Of a stretch of DNA of 64,000 nt, positions 1 to 10,346 are shown piece after piece. Position 1 is the stretch's first letter. Each line of letters opens with the position of its first letter. The notes under the pieces are model-generated. The model was not told the origin of the DNA. It made no database searches and saw only the letters and a program-made list of their open reading frames with translations. This DNA is from Chlorobiaceae bacterium (lineage in GTDB: Bacteria > Bacteroidota > Chlorobiia > Chlorobiales > Chlorobiaceae). Where the stretch lies: positions 37,731-101,730 of the forward strand of contig JAAXVR010000004.1 of the NCBI GenBank assembly GCA_013335405.1, written 5' to 3'. Both the position numbers and the translations under genes were made by a program.

Positions 1-994
1 CGCTGCCGAAGAATTCGATACCTTTCGAGCCGGGTGCACCTGCACGGTAGAGCCTGCCGGCCTTCATCCTGCCTGTCTCAAGGATAAACACGTCGTCGAA
101 CATACTCATGTTCCTGCCGTACCATGCAGTAACCCGAAGAGGGCTGCCCGAATCCGCCTCCCTGATATCGGGAAGTGTGTCCCTGAAAACTGCCGGACTG
201 ACGGGTACCATGGTCCTGATTTCGATGTGCCGGCTGTCGAGTGACCTGCATGAAGCTGCGATGCCCTGAATGGAGGAACTGCCTGCGAGCATGAGCGATA
301 CGCCGGATGTCCCTTCAGGCAGGGACGAAGCTGCCGTGATGCCGATTTCCTCCCCGGGACCGCTGTAACGCCTGTCGCCGTTACGGTCGTTCACGGCGAA
401 AATCCTGTACCGTCCCGGAGCCAGGTTCCTGAAGGAAAAAGCTCCCGCGGCGCTGGCCTGTGTAAGGTAGTCCGGGACGGATTCAAGCAGCGCGAGGGTT
501 CCCTTGTTTTCCCGGCTGGCGTCATAAGCGAGGACAAGCGCATTGACAGCGGGTGAATACTCCGTATTGCAGACGCTCCCTTCTATGCTGCCTGCGTCGA
601 GGGAGGGTCCGGTTGAGAACGCCAGGCTGAAGGGTTCGGAAAAGCTTCTGCCCCTGAAATCCTTCAGGTTTTTATCGATGAAGAGGGTATAGGTGCTGTT
701 GCTTTTCAGGGGTTCGAGGAATCGTATTTCAGCGTTTCTTCCATCGACCCTGACGTCGAATTGTCCGACGGAGGGGGAAAACGCAAGAGCTCTCAGCAGT
801 TGACGTCCTGTAAAGAAATGGTTGAACTTCAGGTGGATGGTCCGGTCCGATACATTGATTTCCGATGGTGCGGGTGATGAAAGAACGACCCGGAGCGGGG
901 TGGTGTCGGCAGGCCCTCCCGAAGGAGGCCTGTCTGATGCGCACCCGCCGGCAAGCATGACAAGGATGACGGCAAGAAATTTCTGAATGCGCAT
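1..994 (-). CDS. Lipoprotein with Ig-like (SbsA/Big_5-type) domain, partial (runs off window start)
   Basis: Reverse-complement reading from 994: MRIQKFLAVILVMLAGGCASDRPPSGGPADTTPLRVVLSSPAPSEINV...; signal peptide with lipobox LAGGC. Open to the window edge, so absent from the ORF track. Confidence 0.75.
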   Translation of the reverse strand, partial: MRIQKFLAVILVMLAGGCASDRPPSGGPADTTPLRVVLSSPAPSEINVSDRTIHLKFNHFFTGRQLLRALAFSPSVGQFDVRVDGRNAEIRFLEPLKSNSTYTLFIDKNLKDFRGRSFSEPFSLAFSTGPSLDAGSIEGSVCNTEYSPAVNALVLAYDASRENKGTLALLESVPDYLTQASAAGAFSFRNLAPGRYRIFAVNDRNGDRRYSGPGEEIGITAASSLPEGTSGVSLMLAGSSSIQGIAASCRSLDSRHIEIRTMVPVSPAVFRDTLPDIREADSGSPLRVTAWYGRNMSMFDDVFILETGRMKAGRLYRAGAPGSKGIEFFGS

Positions 995-1132
995 GGTATC
1001 CTGCATCGTCTTTATCCTGCTGCTTGGTGGAAGAGGCTTGGATTGTATCTGACCGTGAAAATTCGTAAATTAAAAACTAATGTAGTTCTATGAAAATATT
1101 TGGTGAAAAATTATAGTTGGATTGTCCTATAG

Positions 1133-2608
1133 ATGTCTATACGAAATTTTAAGGTTCTGTATGTCTCCGGTGAAGTTTCTCCTTTTGTAAGAATCAGCGC
1201 GCTCGCTGATTTTATGGCATCATTTCCCCAGGCCCTGGAAGAAGAAGGTTTCGAGGCACGAATCATGATGCCGAAATACGGTACCATCAACGACCGCAAG
1301 TTCCGGCTGCACGATGTTCTTCGCCTGTCGGACATAGAGGTCCCCCTCAAGGAGAAAACGGACTTGCTGAATGTCAAGGTGACAGCCTTGCCGTCAAGCA
1401 AGATCCAGACCTATTTCCTTTATAACGAAAAATATTTCAAACGGAACGGGCTCTTTACCGATTTTCACAGCGGAAGCGATCTGAAGGGGATCGCCGAAAA
1501 GGTTGTCTTTTTCAATGTCGGTGTTCTCGAAACGCTCGAAAGGCTTGGCTGGAAACCCGACATCATCCATCTGCACGACTGGTATGCATGCCTGATACCG
1601 CTGCTTCTGAAAACCGTCTATGCATCCCATGAATTTTTCAGGGATATCAAGACCGTCCTTACCGTTCACAATGTTTACCGGCAGGGAGTCCTTCCTTTCA
1701 AGGTTTTCCAGAAACAGCTGCCCGAGGTGGTTTGCAAATCGCTTCACAGGAAAGGCGAGGATGTCAATATGCTTTACACCGGCGTTGAAAACGTCGACCT
1801 CCTGACGACGACATCGAAGCGTTATGCCGAGGAGATATCCCGGGACACTGCCGGGTCTTTCGGTCTTGGCAGGCTGCTCATGGAACAAAAATCAAAGTTT
1901 CACGGGATACTGAACGGTATCGACACGAGGCAGTGGAACCCTTCGACCGACAAGCTCATCAAGAAACGCTACAGCCTCGAGAACATGGAAGGCAAGCTTG
2001 AAAACAAGAAAGCGCTTCTCGAAGAGGCGGGTCTGCCTTTCGAGGAAGGAACGCCGGTGGTCGGCGTGATCGCGAACTTCGACGAATACCAGGGAGCCGA
2101 ACTGGTACAGAAAAGCCTCGAAGAACTCGCCCTTCTCGATATCCAGCTGATAATCTGCGGTTCCGGAGACAAGAAGTATGAAAAGGTATTCCAGGATTTT
2201 GCCGCCGAGCATCCTGAAAAGGTCAGCCTGCAGGCGGAATTTTCGGACAGTTTTCTGCATCTGGCGATTGCGGGCCTCGATATTCTGATCATGCCCGGCA
2301 TGATCGAATCGTGCGGAATGATCCAGATGTTCGCCATGAATTACGGTACCATACCGGTGGCCTATGCAGGAGGGGGGATTGTCGAAACGATCGACGACCT
2401 CGGCGAAAAGAGCGGCTCCGGATTTATTTTTTACGATTACACTCCGGCATCTCTTGTCGGCAAGCTTCGTGAAGCCATCGACATTTTCGGTCTGGAAGAT
2501 CGCTGGCAGCAGATCGTCACTGCAGCTATGAGCAGGGATTTTGCCTGGAAGAATTCCGCGGAGCAATATGAAAGTCTCTACCGCCAACTTCTCGAGCATC
2601 AGGACTGA
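1133..2608 (+). CDS. glgA: Glycogen/starch synthase (GT5)
   Basis: 491 aa, MSIRNFKVLYVSGEVSPFVR..., HLHDWYACLIPLLLKT, C-terminal GT-B motifs (GTIPVAYAGGGIVETIDD). Confidence 0.9.
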   Translation: MSIRNFKVLYVSGEVSPFVRISALADFMASFPQALEEEGFEARIMMPKYGTINDRKFRLHDVLRLSDIEVPLKEKTDLLNVKVTALPSSKIQTYFLYNEKYFKRNGLFTDFHSGSDLKGIAEKVVFFNVGVLETLERLGWKPDIIHLHDWYACLIPLLLKTVYASHEFFRDIKTVLTVHNVYRQGVLPFKVFQKQLPEVVCKSLHRKGEDVNMLYTGVENVDLLTTTSKRYAEEISRDTAGSFGLGRLLMEQKSKFHGILNGIDTRQWNPSTDKLIKKRYSLENMEGKLENKKALLEEAGLPFEEGTPVVGVIANFDEYQGAELVQKSLEELALLDIQLIICGSGDKKYEKVFQDFAAEHPEKVSLQAEFSDSFLHLAIAGLDILIMPGMIESCGMIQMFAMNYGTIPVAYAGGGIVETIDDLGEKSGSGFIFYDYTPASLVGKLREAIDIFGLEDRWQQIVTAAMSRDFAWKNSAEQYESLYRQLLEHQD

Positions 2609-2612
2609 CCGA

Positions 2613-3200
2613 GTGGAAAAGGTAAAGGTACTTTTTCTCGACAGGGATGGCACCATCAATAAGGACCAGGGCGAATATGTCGCAACCAGGGAACAGATGG
2701 TGCTTATAGAACGAGCAGGGGAGGCCATAGCTCTGGCACGCCGGGCCGGTTTCCGCATTGTGGTCGTGACGAACCAGGCGGGGATTGCAAGGGGTATCAC
2801 CACGATTGAGCAGGTCGAAGATATCAACCGTTATCTCAACGAGCTGCTTTCGGCTGCGGGTGCGTCATATGATCGCTGTTATTTCTGTCCTTCCCATCCC
2901 GGGCATCCCCATCCCGAATACGACCGGTACATGGATTGCCGTAAACCTTCTACAGGGATGGTGGATCAGGCGGTCAGCGATTTTCTCGAGGATGGGTTCG
3001 ACGTAGAGCGGAGCGAGTCGTTTTTCATCGGAGACAAGACCATCGATATCGAATGCGGGCTTCGTGCGGGACTCAGAACCATACTGGTAAGGACCGGGCA
3101 CAACGAGGAAGAGCTCTGCAGGGAAAAGAACATCACGCCTGAATTCGTTGCCGACAATCTTTTCGATGCAGTCGCAGGTTATGTTCTCGGCACCTCCTGA
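2613..3200 (+). CDS. gmhB: HAD-family D-glycero-D-manno-heptose 1,7-bisphosphate phosphatase-like protein
   Basis: VKVLFLDRDGTINKDQGEYV, VVTNQAGIARG, CFFCPSHP-like Cys/His segment (CYFCPSHPGHPHP), FFIGDKTIDIECGLRAG. GTG start at 2613 inferred. Confidence 0.8.
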   Translation: MEKVKVLFLDRDGTINKDQGEYVATREQMVLIERAGEAIALARRAGFRIVVVTNQAGIARGITTIEQVEDINRYLNELLSAAGASYDRCYFCPSHPGHPHPEYDRYMDCRKPSTGMVDQAVSDFLEDGFDVERSESFFIGDKTIDIECGLRAGLRTILVRTGHNEEELCREKNITPEFVADNLFDAVAGYVLGTS

Positions 3201-3237
3201 AGGATTTTCATTCAATAGTATCATTGCTGCCGGCTCC

Positions 3238-4362
3238 ATGCTGAGCCTTTACGTTCATATACCGTTCTGCAGATCGCGCTGCTCCTACTGTGATTTTTTT
3301 CTTGTCACCAGACTGGACCATATCGAACGCTTTTTCAGAGCGCTCACGAGAGAAACGGAGGCACGAAGGAGTCAGCTGGAAGGAAGGACGGTCGGTGCCA
3401 TCCATTTCGGCGGCGGGACGCCGTCGCTGGTACCGTTACAGTACATTTCCGCATGGCTCGGGCAGCTTTCCCGTTTCTGCAGTTTTTTCGGGGATGTTGA
3501 AATAGCGTTCGAAGCGAACCCCGAAGATCTCGGAGAAAAGGCCATGTCGGATCTGCGATGTATGGGGGTGACAAGGCTCAGTCTCGGCATACAGTCATTC
3601 AGCGACCGCAAGCTGCTTGCCCTGGGCCGCAGGCATACCTCGAAAGATGCCTGCGAGGTTACGGCACGAGCGATGGGGATGTTCCCGTCGGTGAGTCTGG
3701 ACCTCATCTGCGGAGTGCCTGGTGAAGATGTTCTCGAGTGGGACACCGATCTGGATGCAGCGCTCGCCATGCGACCGCATCACCTGTCGGTCTACATGCT
3801 TTCCCTTGAACCGAAAACCCTGCTTCATCGGGATGTTTCGAGAGGATTGATGACGGTTCCGGGGGAAGAAGAGCAGGCCGTGATGTATGAACGTGCGATG
3901 GAAAAGGCAGGAATGCTTGGCTACCTGCATTACGAAGTTTCAAATTTCTGCCTTCCGGGCCATCATTCCCGCTACAATCTGGCGAGCTGGAAACGGGAAG
4001 AGTATCTGGGATTCGGGCCGTCAGCGCACAGTTTTCTTCGCTCGTCAGGTGTTGAAACCCGGTTCGCGAATGTTTCGAGCTTTTCTGGTTATACGGGCGA
4101 TTGCGCAAATGTCCCGGCGTTCCGGGAAATACTCTCCGACGAAGAGCGCTTTACCGAGCAGGTTTTTCTTGCACTGCGAATAAACAGCGGGCTCGATGTT
4201 GAGTTTTTGAGAAAAGACAATAAATTAGGGCATTGCCTCCCGGAGACGATCGATCGATTGGTACGGAAAGGATGGATCCGGCAGGAAGCAGGACAGCTTT
4301 ACCTTACCGGGAAAGGTTTTCTGTTTGCCGATCATATTGCCGGAGAATTTATAGTCGCATAA
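3238..4362 (+). CDS. hemW: Radical SAM HemW-like (coproporphyrinogen III oxidase-like) protein
   Basis: LYVHIPFCRSRCSYCDFF, IHFGGGTPSLV, RLSLGIQSFSDRKL; internal ATG at 3238 preferred over the ORF start. Confidence 0.85.
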   Translation: MLSLYVHIPFCRSRCSYCDFFLVTRLDHIERFFRALTRETEARRSQLEGRTVGAIHFGGGTPSLVPLQYISAWLGQLSRFCSFFGDVEIAFEANPEDLGEKAMSDLRCMGVTRLSLGIQSFSDRKLLALGRRHTSKDACEVTARAMGMFPSVSLDLICGVPGEDVLEWDTDLDAALAMRPHHLSVYMLSLEPKTLLHRDVSRGLMTVPGEEEQAVMYERAMEKAGMLGYLHYEVSNFCLPGHHSRYNLASWKREEYLGFGPSAHSFLRSSGVETRFANVSSFSGYTGDCANVPAFREILSDEERFTEQVFLALRINSGLDVEFLRKDNKLGHCLPETIDRLVRKGWIRQEAGQLYLTGKGFLFADHIAGEFIVA

Positions 4363-4391
4363 GTCACACTTTCAGAGGTCACGTTTCACGT

Positions 4392-7040
4392 ATGATACAT
4401 CGGTCGATCAACCGACTCTTCGCGGTTTCGCTTTTCATTGTCGCCGAAATCCTGTACTTCAGCACCATGGCGCCCACGCTCTCCTTCTGGGACTGCGGGG
4501 AAACAATCACGACATCCTGCACTCTCGGAATTCCCCATCCGCCAGGCGCGCCCCTGTTTCTTCTTTTTGGCCGGCTGTTCACGATGCTTCCCTTTTTCAG
4601 CGACATCGGAGCGAGGGTGAACCTGATCAGCACGCTGGTCAGTTCATCGACCGTCATGCTGACCTACCTGATCACGGTGAGGCTTATTGTCCTGTATCGC
4701 GCCAGTGATCCCGACAGCTGGACTCCCGCAGAAAAGGTGGCCGCTTATGGCGGAGCTGCCGTCGGGGCCCTCTGTCTCGCACTTTCGGACAGTTTCTGGT
4801 TCAATGCTGTCGAAGCGAGTCTCTGGTCATCATCCCTGTTTTTCATCGCGATCATAACATGGCTGATCCTCCGCTGGCATGAAGAGGACCCGAAACCCGG
4901 ACATGAGCGCTGGCTGATGCTTGTCATGTATATGATCGGTCTCTCGATCGGTGTCCACCTGCTCAGCCTGCTGGCGGTTTTCGCTGTTTCCCTTGTCTAT
5001 TATTTCAAGAAATACAAGGTGACGCCCCTCTCGTTCGTGCTTCTTGTCTTTGGCTCTTCCGTGCTGTTTTTCCTGATTTATACCGTTATCATCAAAGGGT
5101 TGCCGGTTCTCGTCCATCACACTTCATGGTGGGGTTTTCTCTTCCTCTGCCTTCTGCTCGGCTATGGTGTCTGGTATACCCACAGGAAAAGGCTGGTAAT
5201 AGTCAATACCGCCCTCGTGTCGATTTTTCTCATCATCATCGGTTATACCTCGTATGCTCTGATTTATGTAAGGGCCCATGCCGGACCACCGATCAACGAG
5301 AACAACCCGTCAACGCCAGAGGCGTTTTTTTCCTATCTCAACCGCGAACAGTACGGCGACATGCCCCTCCTGCCGAGAAGGTGGTCTCCGGAGCCGGTGC
5401 ACCAGTATTATTACCAGCAGTACTCGAGCGATCTCGACTATTTTCTTCGCTACCAGGTACAGAAAATGTACTTGCGATATTTCGGCTGGCAATTCATAGG
5501 TCGCGAACACGACATGGAAGGGGCCGGAATTGACTGGTCGGTGCTTTGGGGACTTCCGTTCCTTGCCGGCTTCGCCGGTGCTGTCATGCATTTCAGGCGG
5601 CAGTGGAAGATGGGCCTTGTGGTTTGTGCGCTGTTCGTGATGACCGGTGCGGCCCTTGTGATCTATCTGAACCAGACCGAACCGCAGCCCAGGGAGAGGG
5701 ATTACAGTTACGTGGCCAGCTTTTTTGCCTTTGCGCTCTGGATCGGTATCGGCATAGAAAGCATCTGGACCCTCGCCGCTGAAAAACTGAAAGCGGCCAG
5801 GCGGCAGGATCTGCTTTTTCCTGCGGCCGTGCTTGTCGTTGCGGCCGCCCTGGTGTTCCTGAACGGCAGGATGCTGCAGGCAAACTACAGGGTCCACAGC
5901 CGGGCGGGCAATTACGTTCCCTGGGACTGGGCATGGAATATGCTGCAGAGCTGTGAAAAAGATGCCATCCTGTTTACCAACGGCGACAATGACACGTTTC
6001 CTCTCTGGTATCTCCAGGAAGTGGAACGCATCAGGACGGACGTCAGGATCGTGAACCTCAGTCTCGCCAATACGGGCTGGTACCTTGCCCAGCTGAAAAA
6101 TACTTCGCCGAGGGGTGCGAAACGCATCGCTTTCAGCATGAATGACGAAGAGGTTGCGGGCATCACCTACGAACCGGTCGATTCGGTCACTGCCGTGCTT
6201 CCGTCCGCCCGTGCCCGAGCTGAGCTCCTTCGCCGCTCGAAAGAGAACGGTGTCCGTCTGCCCGGCGAACCCCTGGAAAGCATTGTCTGGATGCTCAAAC
6301 CCGGCCTCATCTATGACAGCCAGGGTTATTTCCGTCCCCAGGACAAGGCTGTCTATGATATTGTCATGAGCAACTTTGCAGACCGGCCCCTGTATTTCGC
6401 GCTCACGGTCGATCCCGAAAACATGATCGGCCTCGAGAGCTTTCTGCGCCTTGATGGCCTGGTATACAAGCTTGTTCCGCTCAAAAGCCCCGATCCGATG
6501 AGCTATGTGGATTCTTCGCTGCTCTACGGAAACCTCGCCGGGATATACCGATACAGGAATCTCGACAAACCGGGGTTCTATCTTGAGGAAACGTCGAGGA
6601 GGCTCTGCGGGAATTATTCTCCACTCTTCGTGAGGCTTGCCCTGGAGCTTGCCGAAGAACCTTCATCATCCATCAGGGTGAAAGGGAGCTCAACGCAGGC
6701 AGTAACGGTCAGACAGGGGGAGCTTGCGATGAAGGTGCTCGATCTCTCCACGAAACTGTTTCCGCTCTCACAGTATCCGGTCAATCCCGAGCTTGCCGGT
6801 TCGGTAATCGCGCTGTATGTCCGTCTTGGTGAAAAACAGAGAGCCGCATCGTATATTGGCTATCTTGAAAAACTTTGCCAGAGTTCGTCGCCGTTATCCG
6901 AACCGAAACTCTATTACGTTCTTGCCCGTGCATACCGGAATGTAGGGCGGAACGACGATGCAAGGCGAATCATAGGCCGTCTGGCCAAAGAGCTCGACCA
7001 GCCCGGTTTGATCAAGGATTTTGAAACAAAGAAGGATTAA
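4392..7040 (+). CDS. DUF2723 polytopic membrane protein
   Basis: MAPTLSFWDCGETITTSCTLGIPHPPGAPLFLLFGRLF motif and multiple TM segments typical of DUF2723; start at 4392 inferred. Confidence 0.8.
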   Translation: MIHRSINRLFAVSLFIVAEILYFSTMAPTLSFWDCGETITTSCTLGIPHPPGAPLFLLFGRLFTMLPFFSDIGARVNLISTLVSSSTVMLTYLITVRLIVLYRASDPDSWTPAEKVAAYGGAAVGALCLALSDSFWFNAVEASLWSSSLFFIAIITWLILRWHEEDPKPGHERWLMLVMYMIGLSIGVHLLSLLAVFAVSLVYYFKKYKVTPLSFVLLVFGSSVLFFLIYTVIIKGLPVLVHHTSWWGFLFLCLLLGYGVWYTHRKRLVIVNTALVSIFLIIIGYTSYALIYVRAHAGPPINENNPSTPEAFFSYLNREQYGDMPLLPRRWSPEPVHQYYYQQYSSDLDYFLRYQVQKMYLRYFGWQFIGREHDMEGAGIDWSVLWGLPFLAGFAGAVMHFRRQWKMGLVVCALFVMTGAALVIYLNQTEPQPRERDYSYVASFFAFALWIGIGIESIWTLAAEKLKAARRQDLLFPAAVLVVAAALVFLNGRMLQANYRVHSRAGNYVPWDWAWNMLQSCEKDAILFTNGDNDTFPLWYLQEVERIRTDVRIVNLSLANTGWYLAQLKNTSPRGAKRIAFSMNDEEVAGITYEPVDSVTAVLPSARARAELLRRSKENGVRLPGEPLESIVWMLKPGLIYDSQGYFRPQDKAVYDIVMSNFADRPLYFALTVDPENMIGLESFLRLDGLVYKLVPLKSPDPMSYVDSSLLYGNLAGIYRYRNLDKPGFYLEETSRRLCGNYSPLFVRLALELAEEPSSSIRVKGSSTQAVTVRQGELAMKVLDLSTKLFPLSQYPVNPELAGSVIALYVRLGEKQRAASYIGYLEKLCQSSSPLSEPKLYYVLARAYRNVGRNDDARRIIGRLAKELDQPGLIKDFETKKD

Positions 7041-7047
7041 TCATTCT

Positions 7048-7845
7048 ATGCAGATCAGCATTCATCCAACAGCGGTCGTCGATCAGGGGGCAATTCTCGG
7101 CGAGGGAGTCGTTGTGGGGCCCTATTCAGTCATTGATGATGATGTTGCAATTGGCGAAGGAACGGTAATCGGACCGCATGTCCACATCGGCTCAGGCACA
7201 CGTCTCGGCAATTCATGCAGGATACATGCGGGTGCGGTACTGGCGGGTGTTCCGCAGGACCTCAAGTACGATGGCGAAAAGACATACCTCCATATCGGCG
7301 ACAGGACGGTCGTAAGGGAGTGCGTGACCCTGAACCGGGGTACCAGGGCGAGCGGAAAAACCGTCATCGGTTCCGACAACCTTATCATGGCATATGTGCA
7401 TACAGGGCACGACTGCGTGATCGGCAATCATGTCATCATCGCCAACGCCGTCCAGTTCGGCGGGCATTGCGAAGTCGGGGATTATGCCTTCGTCGGTGGT
7501 CTGAGCGGTATTCATCAGTTTGTCAGGATCGGTCGCTATTCGATGGTAGGGGGAATTTCAAGGGCTTCGCTCGATGTTCCGCCGTTTGTCATGGCAGGAG
7601 GGCATGACGCTTTCCGTTACGAGGGCCTGAACATCGTCGGTCTGAAACGGAGGGGATTCCCGCCGGAGAGGATCTCGCTCATCAAAGACGCTTACAGGAT
7701 TATTTTCCAGTCCGGCCTCCTGCTTTCCAACGCCATCGTGAAAGTACAATCGGAATTGCCCATGGAACCCGAGATTGCAGAGATCATCGACTTTTTCACG
7801 GTCGGCTCAAACGGCAGGAAATTTCTCAAGCCTTTCAAAAATTGA
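7048..7845 (+). CDS. lpxA: Acyl-ACP--UDP-N-acetylglucosamine O-acyltransferase
   Basis: Left-handed beta-helix hexapeptide repeats; IHPTAVVDQGAILGEGVVVGPYSVI, HTGHDCVIGNHVIIAN, YEGLNIVGLKRRGF. Confidence 0.93.
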   Translation: MQISIHPTAVVDQGAILGEGVVVGPYSVIDDDVAIGEGTVIGPHVHIGSGTRLGNSCRIHAGAVLAGVPQDLKYDGEKTYLHIGDRTVVRECVTLNRGTRASGKTVIGSDNLIMAYVHTGHDCVIGNHVIIANAVQFGGHCEVGDYAFVGGLSGIHQFVRIGRYSMVGGISRASLDVPPFVMAGGHDAFRYEGLNIVGLKRRGFPPERISLIKDAYRIIFQSGLLLSNAIVKVQSELPMEPEIAEIIDFFTVGSNGRKFLKPFKN

Positions 7846-7862
7846 AAAAGCGGGAAGGATGC

Positions 7863-8846
7863 ATGTCCAGGTGGGCGATAGGCATAGATCTGGGTGGAAC
7901 GGCCATCAAGGCTGCGGTAGTCGGGGAGGATACCGGTCTTCTGAAACATATCACCGTGCCTACGCATAAAAGCGCCGGCCCGGGAGGGATCATTCTTCAG
8001 CTTGCATCGATAATCGCCGACCTTTACCAAAGTGCATCCGTAGCCCTCGATCCGGCTGATTGTGCCGGAGTCGGACTGGGTGCGCCTGGTGCCGTCGATC
8101 CGGAAAAAGGATTGCTCAGCTATCCGCCGAACCTTCCGGGATGGGGCATTGTTTCCCTCCGCGACGAGCTTCGGTCGTGCCTTCAGGGAAAAGAACGCCT
8201 TTCGATACCTGTTCTCATCGATAACGATGCGAATGCCGCAGCGTATGGTGAAGCGGTTTATGGCGCAGGCAGGTCTTTCCGCGATTTTCTCATGGTCACT
8301 CTCGGTACCGGAGTCGGAGGCGGCATCATTCTGAACAGGAAACTGTACAGGGGTGCGAACGGTACCGCAGGTGAGATAGGCTTCATGATCATCGATTTCG
8401 AGGGTGCGGGAGTGCATGCCGGTATAAGGGGCACGATCGAGAGCATGATAGGAAAGGAAAAGATCGTGGCGCTCGCACATCGTATGATCGCTTCAAGCCC
8501 TGTCGGTTCTTCTGCCGGAAACCATTGCGGAAACGATTATTCGAGGCTTTCGCCTCGTCATCTCGAACAGGCCGCCAAAGACGGGGATGAAGTTTCTCTC
8601 GCCGTCTGGAGCAGGGTTGGCGAAATTCTCGGCGTGGGTCTCGCCAATGTGACGGCATTGATGGATATCAGGAAATTTGTTATCGGCGGAGGCATTGCCG
8701 CAGCCGGAAATTTCATTTTCGATCCGGCGCTTGCCTGCATAAAACGGAGTACCCTGCCCTCCATGCATGAAGGGCTCGAAGTGGTACCCGCGCTTCTCGG
8801 CAACAAGGCGGGAATGTTCGGTGCCGCTGCATTGTGCTTCGATTGA
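7863..8846 (+). CDS. ROK-family sugar kinase (glucokinase-like)
   Basis: IGIDLGGTAIKAAVV, LIDNDANAAAYGEAVYGAG, LGTGVGGGIILN. Confidence 0.85.
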   Translation: MSRWAIGIDLGGTAIKAAVVGEDTGLLKHITVPTHKSAGPGGIILQLASIIADLYQSASVALDPADCAGVGLGAPGAVDPEKGLLSYPPNLPGWGIVSLRDELRSCLQGKERLSIPVLIDNDANAAAYGEAVYGAGRSFRDFLMVTLGTGVGGGIILNRKLYRGANGTAGEIGFMIIDFEGAGVHAGIRGTIESMIGKEKIVALAHRMIASSPVGSSAGNHCGNDYSRLSPRHLEQAAKDGDEVSLAVWSRVGEILGVGLANVTALMDIRKFVIGGGIAAAGNFIFDPALACIKRSTLPSMHEGLEVVPALLGNKAGMFGAAALCFD

Positions 8847-8870
8847 ACAAGCGAAAAACGAGGGCCCCCG

Positions 8871-9560
8871 ATGCTGGAAAGGTTTCTCCATCTTCTGTTT
8901 CCCGACGTATGTATCATTTGCGCCGAACCTCTTCATGAAGGAGAGGAGTTCTGCTGCAGGAGGTGCATATCCGGTTTCGACAGTTTTTCCTCTCCCCTGG
9001 AATCGGGGGAAGTGCTCCGCCATGCAATTGCTTCCCGTTCCGGTGGCAGGTTCAGTTTCGAGCATGGATGGTGCCTCCACCGTTTTCATAAAGGCAATCC
9101 ACTGCAGATGGCTCTCCATTCGATGAAATACGAAGGGTTGTTCACGCTTGCCGAAAGTTTCGGCAGTCAACTCGGCAAGTGGATGCTTTCGGGAGGGAAC
9201 GCCGGGGGTATCGAATGCATTGTTCCTGTACCGCTTCACTATCTGAAAAAAATAGAGCGTTCCTATAACCAGGCGGAAAAAATCGCCAGGGGGATAGGGG
9301 ATTGCATCGGGAAACCTGTTCGCCCGGAGCTGCTCGGCCGGCAGCGCTGGACACCTTCACAGACATCCCTCCCTGCCGCTTTGCGCAGGAAAAACCCCGA
9401 AGGGGCTTTCCTTGCAGCAGGAACATCCATTCCTGGCCATATCCTGCTGGTCGATGATGTCGTGACAACCGGCGCGACGATGAGAGCTGCCGCAAAGGCT
9501 CTGCAGAACGCAGGCGCTGAAAGGGTTTCCCTTGCCGCAATTGCTCTTGCCGCATCCTGA
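8871..9560 (+). CDS. ComF-family phosphoribosyltransferase-like protein
   Basis: Cys-rich N-terminus (FPDVCIICAEPLHEGEEFCCRRC), RSYNQAEKIARGI, ILLVDDVVTTGATMRAAAKAL. Confidence 0.85.
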   Translation: MLERFLHLLFPDVCIICAEPLHEGEEFCCRRCISGFDSFSSPLESGEVLRHAIASRSGGRFSFEHGWCLHRFHKGNPLQMALHSMKYEGLFTLAESFGSQLGKWMLSGGNAGGIECIVPVPLHYLKKIERSYNQAEKIARGIGDCIGKPVRPELLGRQRWTPSQTSLPAALRRKNPEGAFLAAGTSIPGHILLVDDVVTTGATMRAAAKALQNAGAERVSLAAIALAAS

Positions 9561-9566
9561 TACCCT

Positions 9567-10310
9567 ATGGACCTGTTTTTCACACCGGGAGGGAAGATCG
9601 ATCTGCAGGCCGGCAGATTGAGTATCGAAGGGGATGAGTTTCATCACCTTGTAAGGGTATTGAGAAAAAAAACCGGGGACAGGCTGCTGGCAGCAGATGG
9701 CCGGGGTTTGCGCTGTGAAGTGGTCATAACCGCAGTCGGAAAAAAATCAGTGGATGGGGAAATCCTCGGACACAGGTTCGTCGGGAAGCCCGCAACCGAA
9801 GTGGCGGTGGCATTTTCACTCCTCAGGACTTCGCAGCGTTTCGATTTCTTTCTTGAAAAATCTACCGAACTCGGCATATCGTCTATTATCCCCATGGTCA
9901 CGACCCGGACGGTGTCACAGCCGTCGAATGAAAAAATCGAAGGAAAACTCGAGCGCTGGCGGAGTATCGTTCTTGCTGCAGCGAAACAGTCGAAACGGTT
10001 TTATTTTCCGGAGATCGGAAGGCCTCTTCATTTCAGGGAAGTGCTTCGGCTCGATGGGTTCGATAACCGACTGATCGCGTTCGAAGGATCTTCAACTCCT
10101 CCTTCGGCAGGGTTTGCACGAAAGAAAACACTGTTTCTTATCGGTCCGGAAGGCGGTTTTGTCCCGAATGAGGTGGAAGAAGCCAGAGCGGCAGGGTTCA
10201 GGGACGTTACGTTCGGAAAGACCATTCTCAGGGCGGAAACCGCAGCGGTTTTCGCTGTTGCGATGGTCCGTGCACGGCTTCTCGATGAAGAATGCGAAGA
10301 GTTGATGTAA
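9567..10310 (+). CDS. rsmE: 16S rRNA (uracil(1498)-N3)-methyltransferase
   Basis: DEFHHLVRVLRKKTGDRLLAADGRG, LIGPEGGFVPNEVEEA, LRAETAAVFAVAMV. Confidence 0.9.
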   Translation: MDLFFTPGGKIDLQAGRLSIEGDEFHHLVRVLRKKTGDRLLAADGRGLRCEVVITAVGKKSVDGEILGHRFVGKPATEVAVAFSLLRTSQRFDFFLEKSTELGISSIIPMVTTRTVSQPSNEKIEGKLERWRSIVLAAAKQSKRFYFPEIGRPLHFREVLRLDGFDNRLIAFEGSSTPPSAGFARKKTLFLIGPEGGFVPNEVEEARAAGFRDVTFGKTILRAETAAVFAVAMVRARLLDEECEELM

Positions 10311-10346
10311 CATCTCTCTGTCACAAGCAACAAGAGGAATCCCGAC

